8,119 nucleotides of DNA from Rhizobiaceae bacterium (GTDB taxonomy: Bacteria; Pseudomonadota; Alphaproteobacteria; Rhizobiales; Rhizobiaceae): positions 1-8,119 of the forward strand of contig SCRB01000472.1 in the NCBI GenBank assembly GCA_004299545.1. Direction: 5' to 3'. A model generated the notes under the pieces. The model saw nothing but the letters and a program-made list of their open reading frames with translations, was not told the origin of the DNA and did not search any database. The stretch's first letter is position 1, and every line of letters starts with the position of its first letter. This document shows, piece by piece, positions 1 to 5,915 of the stretch. Both the position numbers and the translations under genes were made by a program.

Positions 1-165
1 GGCCAGCGAATTGATGCCGCCTGAAAGGATGCAGATGATGGAAAAGGACACCGCGAAATTGGAAAAGCGCGAAAGCCTTCGCTCCAATTCCTGCGCATAG
101 CCCATCGAGTGAAGGACCTTCACGTCCTCCTGCTTGTCGGTGTCGTCATAGTCGAGAATCGGCAT
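1..165 (-). CDS. APC-family amino acid permease, N-terminal fragment (3' end outside window)
   Basis: Only the first 55 codons are present; the gene continues past the left edge. The reading frame is open from an ATG at 163-165. The product has an acidic hydrophilic head (MPILDYDDTDKQED), then LHSMGYAQELERR, then a hydrophobic stretch from about residue 35 (FSNFAVSFSIICILSGG) that matches the first membrane helix of bacterial and fungal GABA/amino-acid permeases of the amino acid-polyamine-organocation superfamily. It is therefore expected in the inner membrane. A GGAAGG ribosome site (174-179, minus strand) lies 8 nt before the ATG and overlaps the stop codon of the upstream amidohydrolase gene, so the two are almost certainly cotranscribed and possibly translationally coupled. 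The substrate cannot be read from the fragment; its partner gene suggests an acylated or free amino acid. I am confident of the family but not of the substrate. Confidence 0.82.
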   Translation of the reverse strand, partial: MPILDYDDTDKQEDVKVLHSMGYAQELERRLSRFSNFAVSFSIICILSGGINSLA

Positions 166-170
166 GATGC

Positions 171-1022
171 TTACCTTCCCACTGTCTGCCGCCGGACGCC
201 GCCTGCACCCGGCTGGATTGTCCCACCTTCTCTGTTCTCGATTTCCTTATTTTCGTTTTGTGCGTGCCCTGCGATCCCGTCGAAGATTGCCGCAAGCCGG
301 TTGCCCCACGACGACTGCCCCGCTTCCGTCCGTATCTCGTCGTTGCGGATTTCGATCATGACGGCTTCGAGCCCAAGCGAACGGGCATGACGGTCGAGCG
401 TGTAATAGACGCGATCGGCGGGTGAATAGGGCTCGTTGTCGCCGACATTGATCTGCTTTTCCGCGGCCAGCGCCTCCATTACCGGATGCGCGAGCGTCAT
501 GTCCTCGTCATGAATCACGCCGACCTGCCAGGGCCGCGCGACGCCCATGAAGACCGGCGTGAAGGAATGGATGGCGACCAGCCGCGTCGCCCACCCATGC
601 TCAAGCCTGTCGCTGACGACCTGCGCGATGCAGTCGTGAAACGGCTTGTGCGCCAGCTTTATGCGGCGCTCCCTGTCCTTTGCGCTCAGGTCCGCATTGC
701 CGGGAACCGCCGTCATTTCGCTCCGCTCGAGGACGAGATCGGGGGCGTCGTAAGGCCTGTTGCAATCGGCAACAAGGCGTGAGACGCAGGATTCGACGAG
801 CGTCGCGTCGAGCCTTTCCGCAAGGATGCGCGCGACCTCTATGGCGCCGGGATCCCAGGCGATATGGCTGACGAGAGCCTCCGGACCAAGCCCGAGGGTT
901 CCGAGTTCGGTGGGTATATGGTTGGAGGCATGGTCGCATACGATGACGAAAGCGCTTCTGCCGCTCGGATTGAACACCCGGACGGCAGCCTCCACCGCAG
1001 CCTTGTCTTCAGCCGCCTTCAT
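171..1022 (-). CDS. N-formylglutamate amidohydrolase family protein (COG3931 type)
   Basis: This 283-residue protein belongs to the N-formylglutamate amidohydrolase fold family (FGase), predicted cytoplasmic zinc-dependent hydrolases that cleave N-acyl amino acids. Conserved blocks in order (numbered from the chosen ATG) are CDHASNHIP (29-37), HIAWDPGA (53-60), SRLVADCNRP (81-90), then HSFTPV, GDNEPYSPAD, YTLDRHA and EIRND. The last about 30 residues are a polar, low-complexity tail outside the fold. The frame also opens at a TTG at 1028, but the GAGGGG ribosome site (1031-1036, minus strand) is 8 nt from the ATG at 1022 and only 2 nt from the TTG, so the ATG is preferred. It heads a leftward operon with an APC permease and diverges from an rpiR-type gene. 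It differs from classical HutG in lacking any neighbouring histidine-utilisation gene, so its true substrate is uncertain; many homologues are annotated only by similarity. Confidence 0.88.
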   Translation of the reverse strand: MKAAEDKAAVEAAVRVFNPSGRSAFVIVCDHASNHIPTELGTLGLGPEALVSHIAWDPGAIEVARILAERLDATLVESCVSRLVADCNRPYDAPDLVLERSEMTAVPGNADLSAKDRERRIKLAHKPFHDCIAQVVSDRLEHGWATRLVAIHSFTPVFMGVARPWQVGVIHDEDMTLAHPVMEALAAEKQINVGDNEPYSPADRVYYTLDRHARSLGLEAVMIEIRNDEIRTEAGQSSWGNRLAAIFDGIAGHAQNENKEIENREGGTIQPGAGGVRRQTVGR

Positions 1023-1030
1023 CGCCAATG

Positions 1031-1036
1031 CCCCTC
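1031..1036 (-). promoter_or_regulatory. Ribosome binding site deciding the amidohydrolase start
   Basis: GAGGGG on the minus strand sits 8 nt upstream of the ATG at 1022 and 2 nt upstream of the in-frame TTG at 1028. The spacing favours the ATG, shortening the protein by two residues compared with the longest open frame. Confidence 0.6.
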
Positions 1037-1043
1037 GGAACGC

Positions 1044-1059
1044 TGTAACAAAAATTACG
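1044..1059. promoter_or_regulatory. AT-rich inverted repeat GTAA-N6-TTAC, candidate regulator site
   Basis: The sequence TGTAACAAAAATTACG contains the inverted arms GTAA and TTAC around a 6-nt A-rich centre. It lies just downstream of the predicted leftward promoter, in the leader of the amidohydrolase gene. Known RpiR-family sites such as that of HexR have TGTAA/TTACA-like arms but one nt less between them, so the resemblance is partial. It is a plausible operator for the divergent RpiR-type regulator, but 4-bp arms alone can arise by chance. Confidence 0.3.
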
Positions 1060-1088
1060 AATAGCTTATCATTGCGTCCACTCGTACG

Positions 1089-1117
1089 ATTTCATACACA
1101 TTCTATGGCTTTGTCAA
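1089..1117 (-). promoter_or_regulatory. Predicted leftward promoter for the amidohydrolase-permease operon
   Basis: On the minus strand a perfect TTGACA -35 box (1112-1117) is followed after 17 nt by TGAAAT (1089-1094), a weak -10 match. An 8-bp palindrome TCGTACGA (1082-1089) abuts the -10 region and could be a protein-binding site. Transcription would start near 1082, giving a leader of about 60 nt. The -35 is convincing; the -10 is not. Confidence 0.4.
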
Positions 1118-1140
1118 ACGCGTTCTTTTCACGGTATGAA
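1111..1140 (+). promoter_or_regulatory. Predicted rightward promoter for the rpiR-type gene
   Basis: TTGTCA (1111-1116) and TATGAA (1135-1140) are separated by 18 nt on the plus strand, giving a leader of about 60 nt before the ATG at 1211. The -35 overlaps the -35 of the leftward promoter on the opposite strand (shared core TTGTCAA, 1111-1117), so polymerases would compete for the site and one bound regulator could control both directions. Confidence 0.35.
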
Positions 1141-1210
1141 CTCCAGGTCGAAGCAACGAGAAGCGGATCGTCAGCCGGTTCGGCCCGTGCCGGAAGGGAG
1201 GGGGTAGAGG

Positions 1211-2044
1211 ATGGCGGCGAGCATCGCCGAACGGATCACGGAAAAGCTCCACGCCATGCCCGCGAGCGAGCGGCGGGCGGCCCACACGCTGATCGGCAAT
1301 TACCCGCTATGCGGCCTGAAGACGGTGGCGGAGTTTTCCATCCAGGCCGGGGTCAGCGCACCGACGATCCTGCGCTTCGTCGCCCGGCTCGGTTTCCAGA
1401 ATTATCCTGAATTCCAGGCAGCGCTTCAGGACGAACTGGCCGCCCAGCTTCAATCTCCCCTCATCCGTTCGGCAGCGCCTGTTGCCTCGGCCGCCGGCGA
1501 TACCTCGCCCATGGTCGCCGCGACCATCGAAAATATCCGCGAAACCTTTCGCCATCTGTCGCAGGAGCAGATCGGCGACATGACGGGGCTGATTGCCAAT
1601 CCGCGCCTGAAGATCTTCCTTATCGGCGGCCGCTTCACCGATCCCGTCGCGCGCTATATGGCCTCGCATCTGGCGATCATCCGGCCGAACGTCTTCCATC
1701 TCGCGGGACAGGAAAGCAACTGGCGCGACCGGCTGATCGACATGGGAAAGCGCGACGTGCTGCTCGTCTTCGACATCCGCCGCTATCAGGAAAGCCTCGT
1801 CCGCTTCGCCGGCAAGGCGCATGAGCGCGGCGTCCACATCATCCTCTTCACCGACCGGTGGCTGTCGCCCATCGCGCGCTTCGCCCGCCATGTCGTCGCC
1901 GGCCGGACAGCCGTGCCGTCAGCGTGGGACTCCTCCGCCTCGCTTTTCGTGGTGGCGGAAACCCTGATCGGCGAAGTGACCCGCAGCCTCGAGACGGAGA
2001 GCGCCGCCCGTATCCGCGAGATGGAGAATCTGCGCCGGGAATAA
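1211..2044 (+). CDS. MurR/RpiR-family transcriptional regulator (HTH + SIS domains)
   Basis: This 277-residue protein has the two-domain RpiR layout. An N-terminal helix-turn-helix domain covers about residues 1-77, with the recognition region near 38-69 (TVAEFSIQAGVSAPTILRF, then the typical LGFQNYPEFQ). A SIS domain covers about 120-240, with a first Rossmann-like strand and loop at KIFLIGGRFTDPVA (134-147) and a second at DVLLVFDIRRYQES (182-195). Most SIS regulators carry GxGxS and SxSGxT loops to hold a sugar phosphate; here these are GGRFT and FDIRRYQ, with the key serines missing. The effector is therefore probably not a phosphosugar. A purine-rich ribosome site (GGGAGG, about 9 nt upstream) supports the ATG. 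The gene diverges from the amidohydrolase-permease pair, its most likely target, and ends 11 bp from the oppositely oriented oxidoreductase gene with no visible hairpin terminator between them. Confidence 0.9.
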   Translation: MAASIAERITEKLHAMPASERRAAHTLIGNYPLCGLKTVAEFSIQAGVSAPTILRFVARLGFQNYPEFQAALQDELAAQLQSPLIRSAAPVASAAGDTSPMVAATIENIRETFRHLSQEQIGDMTGLIANPRLKIFLIGGRFTDPVARYMASHLAIIRPNVFHLAGQESNWRDRLIDMGKRDVLLVFDIRRYQESLVRFAGKAHERGVHIILFTDRWLSPIARFARHVVAGRTAVPSAWDSSASLFVVAETLIGEVTRSLETESAARIREMENLRRE

Positions 2045-2055
2045 TCCAGGCCGCG

Positions 2056-3024
2056 TCAAGGGCGGAGAATGAGCTTCCCGCTCGCTTTGCGCGAATGGAT
2101 TCGCTCCAGCACCGAAGCCGCTTCTGCAAGCGGGTGGATGCCTTCGATCACCGGCTTGATCCGGCCCGCCTCATACCAGGCGATAAGCTGCCGCATATTG
2201 GCCGCGTGCGCCTCGGGTTCGTTGCGCGTAAAACTGCCCCAGAACACGCCGACGACGCTGTAGCCCTTGACCAGCGCCAGATTGACCTGCAGTTGCGGAA
2301 TGCGCCCTGATGCAAAGCCGACGACGAGCAGCCTGCCGTTCCAGCCCATGGCGCGGGCGAGAACGTCGAACATATCCCCGCCGACCGGATCGAAGGCGAC
2401 ATCGACACCCTTGCCGCCGGTCGCTTCCTTCAGTGCATTGCGAAGATTGTCGTAACCGATAACCAGATCGGCCCCTGCCTGACGGGCAATGTCCTGCTTT
2501 TCGGCGGACGAGGCCACCCCGATCACGCGGGCACCCATCGCCTTGCCGATCTGCACCGCTGCAAGTCCCGTAAGCCCGGAAGCTCCAAGCACGCACAGCG
2601 TTTCGCCGGCGGCGAGTTGGCCGCGTTGCTTGAGGGCATGAAGCGCCGTGCCATAACCGCAGAGCAGCGCGCAGGCGTCGCCCGCATCCATTCCTTCCGG
2701 AAGCTTCGTGAGGGCTGCTTCAGGCGCGCTGACTTTTTCGGCATAGGCTCCGAGCGATAGCAGCGCCGCGACCCGGTCGCCGACCTTTACCGAACGAACG
2801 CCATCGCCCACGGCGGCGATGCGGCCGGCAACTTCCATGCCGGGAACGAAAGGCACTTCGGGACGCGCCTGATAAAGGCCCTGCACGAGAAGCCCGTCCG
2901 GATAGTTTACGCCGATCGCCTCAGCCTCGATGACCACATTGCCGCCAGTCGCTTCAGGCTCCGGCCAGTCCGCATAGACGAGATTGCCGATCGGGCCGTA
3001 TGCGCGTGCAACGACCGCTTTCAT
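2056..3024 (-). CDS. Zinc-less MDR, NADPH:quinone oxidoreductase family protein
   Basis: This 322-residue protein is of normal length for quinone oxidoreductase/enoyl reductase-like members of the medium-chain dehydrogenase family. Visible are GVNYPD (38-43), the GMEVAGRI block (62-69), GDRV (82-85), the nucleotide-binding loop GASGLTG (147-153) followed by LAAVQIGKAMGARVI, an NADPH-type ASSAEK segment (171-176) and FDPVGG (211-216). The glycine loop is GASGLTG where GAAGGVG is commonest. The cysteine cluster of zinc-containing alcohol dehydrogenases is absent. It should be soluble and use NADPH to reduce a quinone or an activated C=C bond. It is the third gene of the leftward operon, starting 6 bp after the acyl-CoA dehydrogenase stop, with AAGGA close to its ATG. 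In this context it may act on an enoyl or enone intermediate, or be a safety enzyme for reactive carbonyls; the substrate is not determinable here. Confidence 0.9.
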   Translation of the reverse strand: MKAVVARAYGPIGNLVYADWPEPEATGGNVVIEAEAIGVNYPDGLLVQGLYQARPEVPFVPGMEVAGRIAAVGDGVRSVKVGDRVAALLSLGAYAEKVSAPEAALTKLPEGMDAGDACALLCGYGTALHALKQRGQLAAGETLCVLGASGLTGLAAVQIGKAMGARVIGVASSAEKQDIARQAGADLVIGYDNLRNALKEATGGKGVDVAFDPVGGDMFDVLARAMGWNGRLLVVGFASGRIPQLQVNLALVKGYSVVGVFWGSFTRNEPEAHAANMRQLIAWYEAGRIKPVIEGIHPLAEAASVLERIHSRKASGKLILRP

Positions 3025-3030
3025 GAGTCC

Positions 3031-4269
3031 TTACACCCTCTCCTGCGTGTATTTTTTCAGTTCCGCGCGCGCCACCTGCCTGCGGTGCACGGCGTCCGGC
3101 CCATCGGCAAGACGGAGCGTCCTCAGATGCGTCCACGACCGCGCCAAGGGCGTGTCCTGGCTGATCCCCTGCCCGCCGAACATCTGCACCGCCTCGTCGG
3201 TGATCCTGAGCGCGATGCGCGGCGCGACGACCTTGATCTGGCTGATCCATGGCGCGGCGGCGCGCGGATCGCCCTGGTCCATCATCCAGGCCGCCTTGAG
3301 GCACAGAAGCCGCGCCATCTCGATCTCCATCCGCGCCTCCGCGATGATGTCGTAATTGGCGCCGAGCTTGGCGAGCGGCTGGCCGAAGGCCTCGCGCCGG
3401 AGCGAGCGCCTGCACATCAGTTCGAGCGCCTTTTCGGCATGGCCGATCGCCCGCATGCAATGATGGATGCGGCCCGGCCCCAGCCGCCCCTGCGCGATCT
3501 CGAAACCCCTACCCTTGCCGAGAAGCAGGTTGGACTGCGGCACGCGCACATTCTCGAATCGGAGATGCAGATGGCCGTGCGGCGCGTCATCGTCGCCATA
3601 GATCGTCATCGCCCTCAATTTGGTGATGCCGGGCGTATCGGCCGGGACGAGGATCATCGAGTGCTGCCGGTGCTTCGGCCCGTCATTCGGCGTCTTCACC
3701 ATGACGATATAGATGGCGCAGCGCGGATCGCCGGCACCCGACGACCACCATTTCTCGCCGTTCAGAACATACTGGTCGCCGTCCTTTTCACAGCGCATGG
3801 AAATGTTCGTCGCGTCGGAAGACGCGACGTCCGGCTCCGTCATCAGATAGGCCGAGCGGATTTTCCCGTCGAGGAGCGGATTCAGCCAGCGATCCTTGTG
3901 TTCGGCCGTTCCGTAGCGTTCCAGAACCTCCATATTGCCGGTATCCGGAGCCGAGCAGTTGAAGGTCTCCGCGCCGAGATGCGCCTTGCCCATCTCCTCG
4001 GCGAGATAGGCATATTCCACCGTCGTCAAGCCATAGCCTCGCTTCGAATCGGTCAGCCAGAAATTCCACAGGCCGCGCTCTTTCGCTTTCGCCTTCAGCC
4101 CTTCGAGGATTTCCGTCTGCCGGGGCGTATAGATCCAGCGGTCGCCGGTCTTTCCGACTTCGGCGAGGAATTCCCCGTCGAGCGGCGCGATCTCCTCGCG
4201 CACCATGCGGCCCACCTTGTCGTGCAGGGGCTTGACCCGTTCGGTCATGCCGAGATTCATACCGCTCAT
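3031..4269 (-). CDS. Acyl-CoA dehydrogenase, ACAD10/ACAD11 (LvaC)-like subfamily
   Basis: This 412-residue flavoenzyme shows the full acyl-CoA dehydrogenase fold: an N-terminal helical domain, YLMTEPDVASSDATNI with the conserved TEP and SSD of the FAD/substrate loop, NGEKWWSSGAGDP in the middle beta domain, and a C-terminal helical domain with FGQPLAKLGANYDIIAEAR and QMFGGQGIS. Where standard enzymes have the catalytic-base YEGT motif, this one has LADGPDAVHRR, placing Asp389 at the position of the usual Glu. That DGPD form is typical of ACAD10/11-like proteins, which act on 4-phosphorylated acyl-CoAs and release phosphate. The start is well defined: AAGGAG (4277-4282) sits 7 nt upstream, and the ATG overlaps the tetR stop by 4 bp (ATGA), implying coupled translation. 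The APH-fold kinase of the divergent operon would be its partner. An ordinary branched- or medium-chain acyl-CoA dehydrogenase remains possible. Confidence 0.93.
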   Translation of the reverse strand: MSGMNLGMTERVKPLHDKVGRMVREEIAPLDGEFLAEVGKTGDRWIYTPRQTEILEGLKAKAKERGLWNFWLTDSKRGYGLTTVEYAYLAEEMGKAHLGAETFNCSAPDTGNMEVLERYGTAEHKDRWLNPLLDGKIRSAYLMTEPDVASSDATNISMRCEKDGDQYVLNGEKWWSSGAGDPRCAIYIVMVKTPNDGPKHRQHSMILVPADTPGITKLRAMTIYGDDDAPHGHLHLRFENVRVPQSNLLLGKGRGFEIAQGRLGPGRIHHCMRAIGHAEKALELMCRRSLRREAFGQPLAKLGANYDIIAEARMEIEMARLLCLKAAWMMDQGDPRAAAPWISQIKVVAPRIALRITDEAVQMFGGQGISQDTPLARSWTHLRTLRLADGPDAVHRRQVARAELKKYTQERV

Positions 4270-4925
4270 CGAAACTCTCCTTCACTTGCACCCAGGCCGC
4301 TCGCCGCGAAGGCGACGACCTGCCATGCGATGTCGTCGATATCGTCGCGCGTCTCTCCAGGCCGGGGCGAATACCAGAAAATAGGCGAGTTGAGTGTCAC
4401 CAGCATGAGCTGGTTGGCGATGCCGAGACTGCCGAAGCGCATATCGCCGTCCTTCTTCGCTTCCGCTATCGTCTGGCGGAAGATCGCGCCGTAGCGCGAC
4501 CGGCTTTCATGCAGCGCAGCGAAGGTGCTGCGCTGTTGGGGCGTCGTCGCGCCACGCAGGTACATCTCCGTCCCTTCCCACACCACTCTCTGGAAGGTGC
4601 GGCGCCGGATCATCTGGACGACATGGGTGAAGGCGAGTGTTCTCCAACGACCGAGCGCCTTTCCGGGCAGGTCACGCACCGGCTCGATCGCAGCGTAATT
4701 CATCTCCATGCCGGCCCTGAAGACATCGGCAAACAGATCGGCCTTAGAAGGATAATGATGATAGATCCTGCCCTTGGTCGCGCCAAGGCTCCGCGCCACG
4801 TCATCGATCGAGGTCGCATCGTAACCACGCTCGGTGAAGCAGCGCGCGGCGGCTTCGAGGATAGCGGCGCGCGAACCGTCGGTAGCATATTGATCGACAC
4901 GATATTCACCGACCTTGGGCGCCAT
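4266..4925 (-). CDS. TetR-family transcriptional regulator
   Basis: This 219-residue regulator has an N-terminal TetR helix-turn-helix domain: RAAILEAAARCFTERGY leads into TSIDDVARSLGATKGRIYHHYPSKADLF (about 38-65), with the conserved G-x-IYHHYPSK signature. The remaining about 140 residues form the helical ligand-binding and dimer domain, which is variable and gives no direct clue to the effector. The open frame extends upstream to an ATG at 4982, but the ATG at 4925 has GGAG (4934-4937) 8 nt before it and gives a normal TetR N-terminus, so it is preferred; the extra 19 residues would be atypical. It heads the leftward operon, so it is probably autoregulated, and a 20-bp palindrome 91 bp upstream lies between the two divergent promoters. 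By analogy with FadR/KstR-type TetR proteins of lipid catabolism the inducer is likely an acyl-CoA intermediate; that is inference. Confidence 0.92.
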   Translation of the reverse strand: MAPKVGEYRVDQYATDGSRAAILEAAARCFTERGYDATSIDDVARSLGATKGRIYHHYPSKADLFADVFRAGMEMNYAAIEPVRDLPGKALGRWRTLAFTHVVQMIRRRTFQRVVWEGTEMYLRGATTPQQRSTFAALHESRSRYGAIFRQTIAEAKKDGDMRFGSLGIANQLMLVTLNSPIFWYSPRPGETRDDIDDIAWQVVAFAASGLGASEGEFR

Positions 4926-5011
4926 GCGTTCGGCTCCGTTTTCCGGCCGTTTCGCGTTACACGGCGCAAAATGCGCCCGCATGGAGGCCGGACCTTTACG
5001 GGCTTGAAAAT

Positions 5012-5040
5012 GATGAACATACTACCGGGTATGTTGTCAA
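5012..5040 (-). promoter_or_regulatory. Predicted leftward promoter for the tetR-acyl-CoA dehydrogenase-oxidoreductase operon
   Basis: A perfect TTGACA lies on the minus strand at 5035-5040; 17 nt further on is TTCATC (5012-5017), a poor -10. The spacer is almost wholly occupied by the 20-bp palindrome, so a bound repressor would block the promoter. The -35 and its position relative to the operator are the main support. Confidence 0.4.
5016..5035. promoter_or_regulatory. 20-bp palindromic operator, probable TetR binding site
   Basis: AACATAC (5016-5022) and GTATGTT (5029-5035) are perfect 7-bp inverted arms around TACCGG. A second, overlapping dyad TACC-G-GGTA (5023-5031) sits inside. It is the strongest palindrome I found in the divergent gap between tetR and the SDR gene. 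Length and symmetry suit a TetR dimer or pair of dimers, and it overlaps the predicted -35 region of both divergent promoters, so one site could repress both operons and tetR itself. Confidence 0.7.
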
Positions 5041-5061
5041 CGCCGGGGCCGGTGCCCTAAT
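5034..5061 (+). promoter_or_regulatory. Predicted rightward promoter for the SDR-MaoC-kinase-SDR operon
   Basis: TTGTCA (5034-5039) followed by a 16-nt GC-rich spacer and CCTAAT (5056-5061) is a modest sigma-70-type candidate, about 25 bp before the start codon. Its -35 overlaps the last bases of the palindrome and the -35 of the leftward promoter (shared TTGTCAA, 5034-5040). The -10 is weak, so the call is tentative. Confidence 0.35.
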
Positions 5062-5085
5062 CGCGGTGGAAAGCGAGCGAGAAAG

Positions 5086-5907
5086 ATGAGTTATCTCGAA
5101 GATCTGTTTTCGGTGAGGGGAAAGACCGCCCTCGTCACCGGCGGCGCCACCGGCATCGGCCGCATGGCGGCGACAGCCCTTGCGATGGCCGGAGCGGCCG
5201 TGATGATCGCGTCCCGCAAGGGCGAGGATTGCGCCCGTACGGCTGATGAGATCAACGCCTCGGGCACGGCGGGAAAGGTCGAGGGCTTTTCTGGCAATGT
5301 CGGTACGGAAGAAGGCGTTGCCGCGCTCGCGGAGGAAGTCGGCAAGCGGACCGATCGCCTCCATATCCTGCTCAACAATGCCGGCCTGACCTGGGGCGAG
5401 CCGCTCGAGACCTTTCCGTACAAGGCCTGGTCACGCGTCCTCGACGTCAACGTCACCGGCCTCTTTCATTTGACCAAGTCGCTCCTGCCCTTGCTGGAGA
5501 AGGCGGCAAGCCATGCCGATCCGGCGCGCATCATCAATCTCGGCTCGGTCATGGGCACGCAGCCGATCGCCGACGGCGCCTATTCCTACACCGCCTCCAA
5601 GGCCGCCGTTCATCATCTGACCCGCACACTGGCGAACGAGCTTGCCGGCAGGCATATGACGGTGAACGCTTTCGCACCCGGTCCCTTCCAGAGTCGCATG
5701 ACGGCCTTTGCGACCGGGACCGACGAAAAGGCCGAAAAAGTCGGCAGCCATGTGTTGCTCGGCCGCATCGGAAGCCCGGATGACATCGCCGGAGCAACGC
5801 TCTATTTATGCTCGAAAGCCGGGTCCTACATCACCGGGGCGATCCTTCCGATCGACGGTGGCGAATCGGTCAACCACGGCATGACGCTGTTCAAGGATTC
5901 GAGATAA
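5086..5907 (+). CDS. SDR-family oxidoreductase, RhlG-like, probably NADP(H)-dependent
   Basis: This 273-residue classical short-chain dehydrogenase carries the cofactor loop TGGATGIG (18-25), NNAG (97-100), catalytic Ser154 in NLGSVMG, and the YTASK motif (Tyr168, Lys172), followed by FAPGPFQSRM and the C-terminal PIDGG. After the second strand it reads MIASRKGE, with Ser43-Arg44 and no acidic residue, which favours NADP(H). The overall pattern (NNAGLTWGEPLE, SRMT, LGRIGSP) closely resembles the beta-ketoacyl reductase RhlG and related fungal reductases. It is the first gene of the rightward operon, next to the palindrome; its ribosome site (GAGAAAG region) is weak. In the proposed pathway it would reduce a ketone on an acyl-CoA, such as a 4-oxoacyl-CoA, the role LvaD plays in levulinate catabolism. 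A 3-oxoacyl reductase role is equally compatible with the sequence alone. Confidence 0.92.
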   Translation: MSYLEDLFSVRGKTALVTGGATGIGRMAATALAMAGAAVMIASRKGEDCARTADEINASGTAGKVEGFSGNVGTEEGVAALAEEVGKRTDRLHILLNNAGLTWGEPLETFPYKAWSRVLDVNVTGLFHLTKSLLPLLEKAASHADPARIINLGSVMGTQPIADGAYSYTASKAAVHHLTRTLANELAGRHMTVNAFAPGPFQSRMTAFATGTDEKAEKVGSHVLLGRIGSPDDIAGATLYLCSKAGSYITGAILPIDGGESVNHGMTLFKDSR

Positions 5908-5915
5908 ACACTTCC

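Noticed and set aside
1044..1059. A canonical HexR operator
   Set aside because: The arms resemble it but the spacing is one nt too long and the outer base pair is broken, so only a generic candidate site is reported.
760..1410. A 216-codon rightward open frame crossing the divergent gap
   Set aside because: It overlaps the amidohydrolase antisense and the rpiR gene out of frame, and would read through the predicted promoters; no motif is present.
2045..2055. A terminator between the convergent rpiR and oxidoreductase genes
   Set aside because: The 11-bp gap and its flanks show no stable GC hairpin followed by a T run on either strand.
3085..4494. A 469-codon rightward open frame opposite the acyl-CoA dehydrogenase
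   Set aside because: It is antisense to a clearly conserved enzyme, its product is arginine/histidine-rich with no recognisable motif, and long antisense frames are common in GC-rich DNA.
4926..4982. A 19-residue N-terminal extension of the TetR protein from the ATG at 4982
   Set aside because: The internal ATG at 4925 has a GGAG at ideal spacing and gives a normal TetR N-terminus; the extension would be atypical for the family. It is not excluded, since an AAAGG lies 10 nt before 4982.
5808..5915. A longer MaoC product starting inside the SDR gene
   Set aside because: The extra 36 residues are an out-of-frame reading of the conserved SDR C-terminus and do not resemble MaoC sequence.
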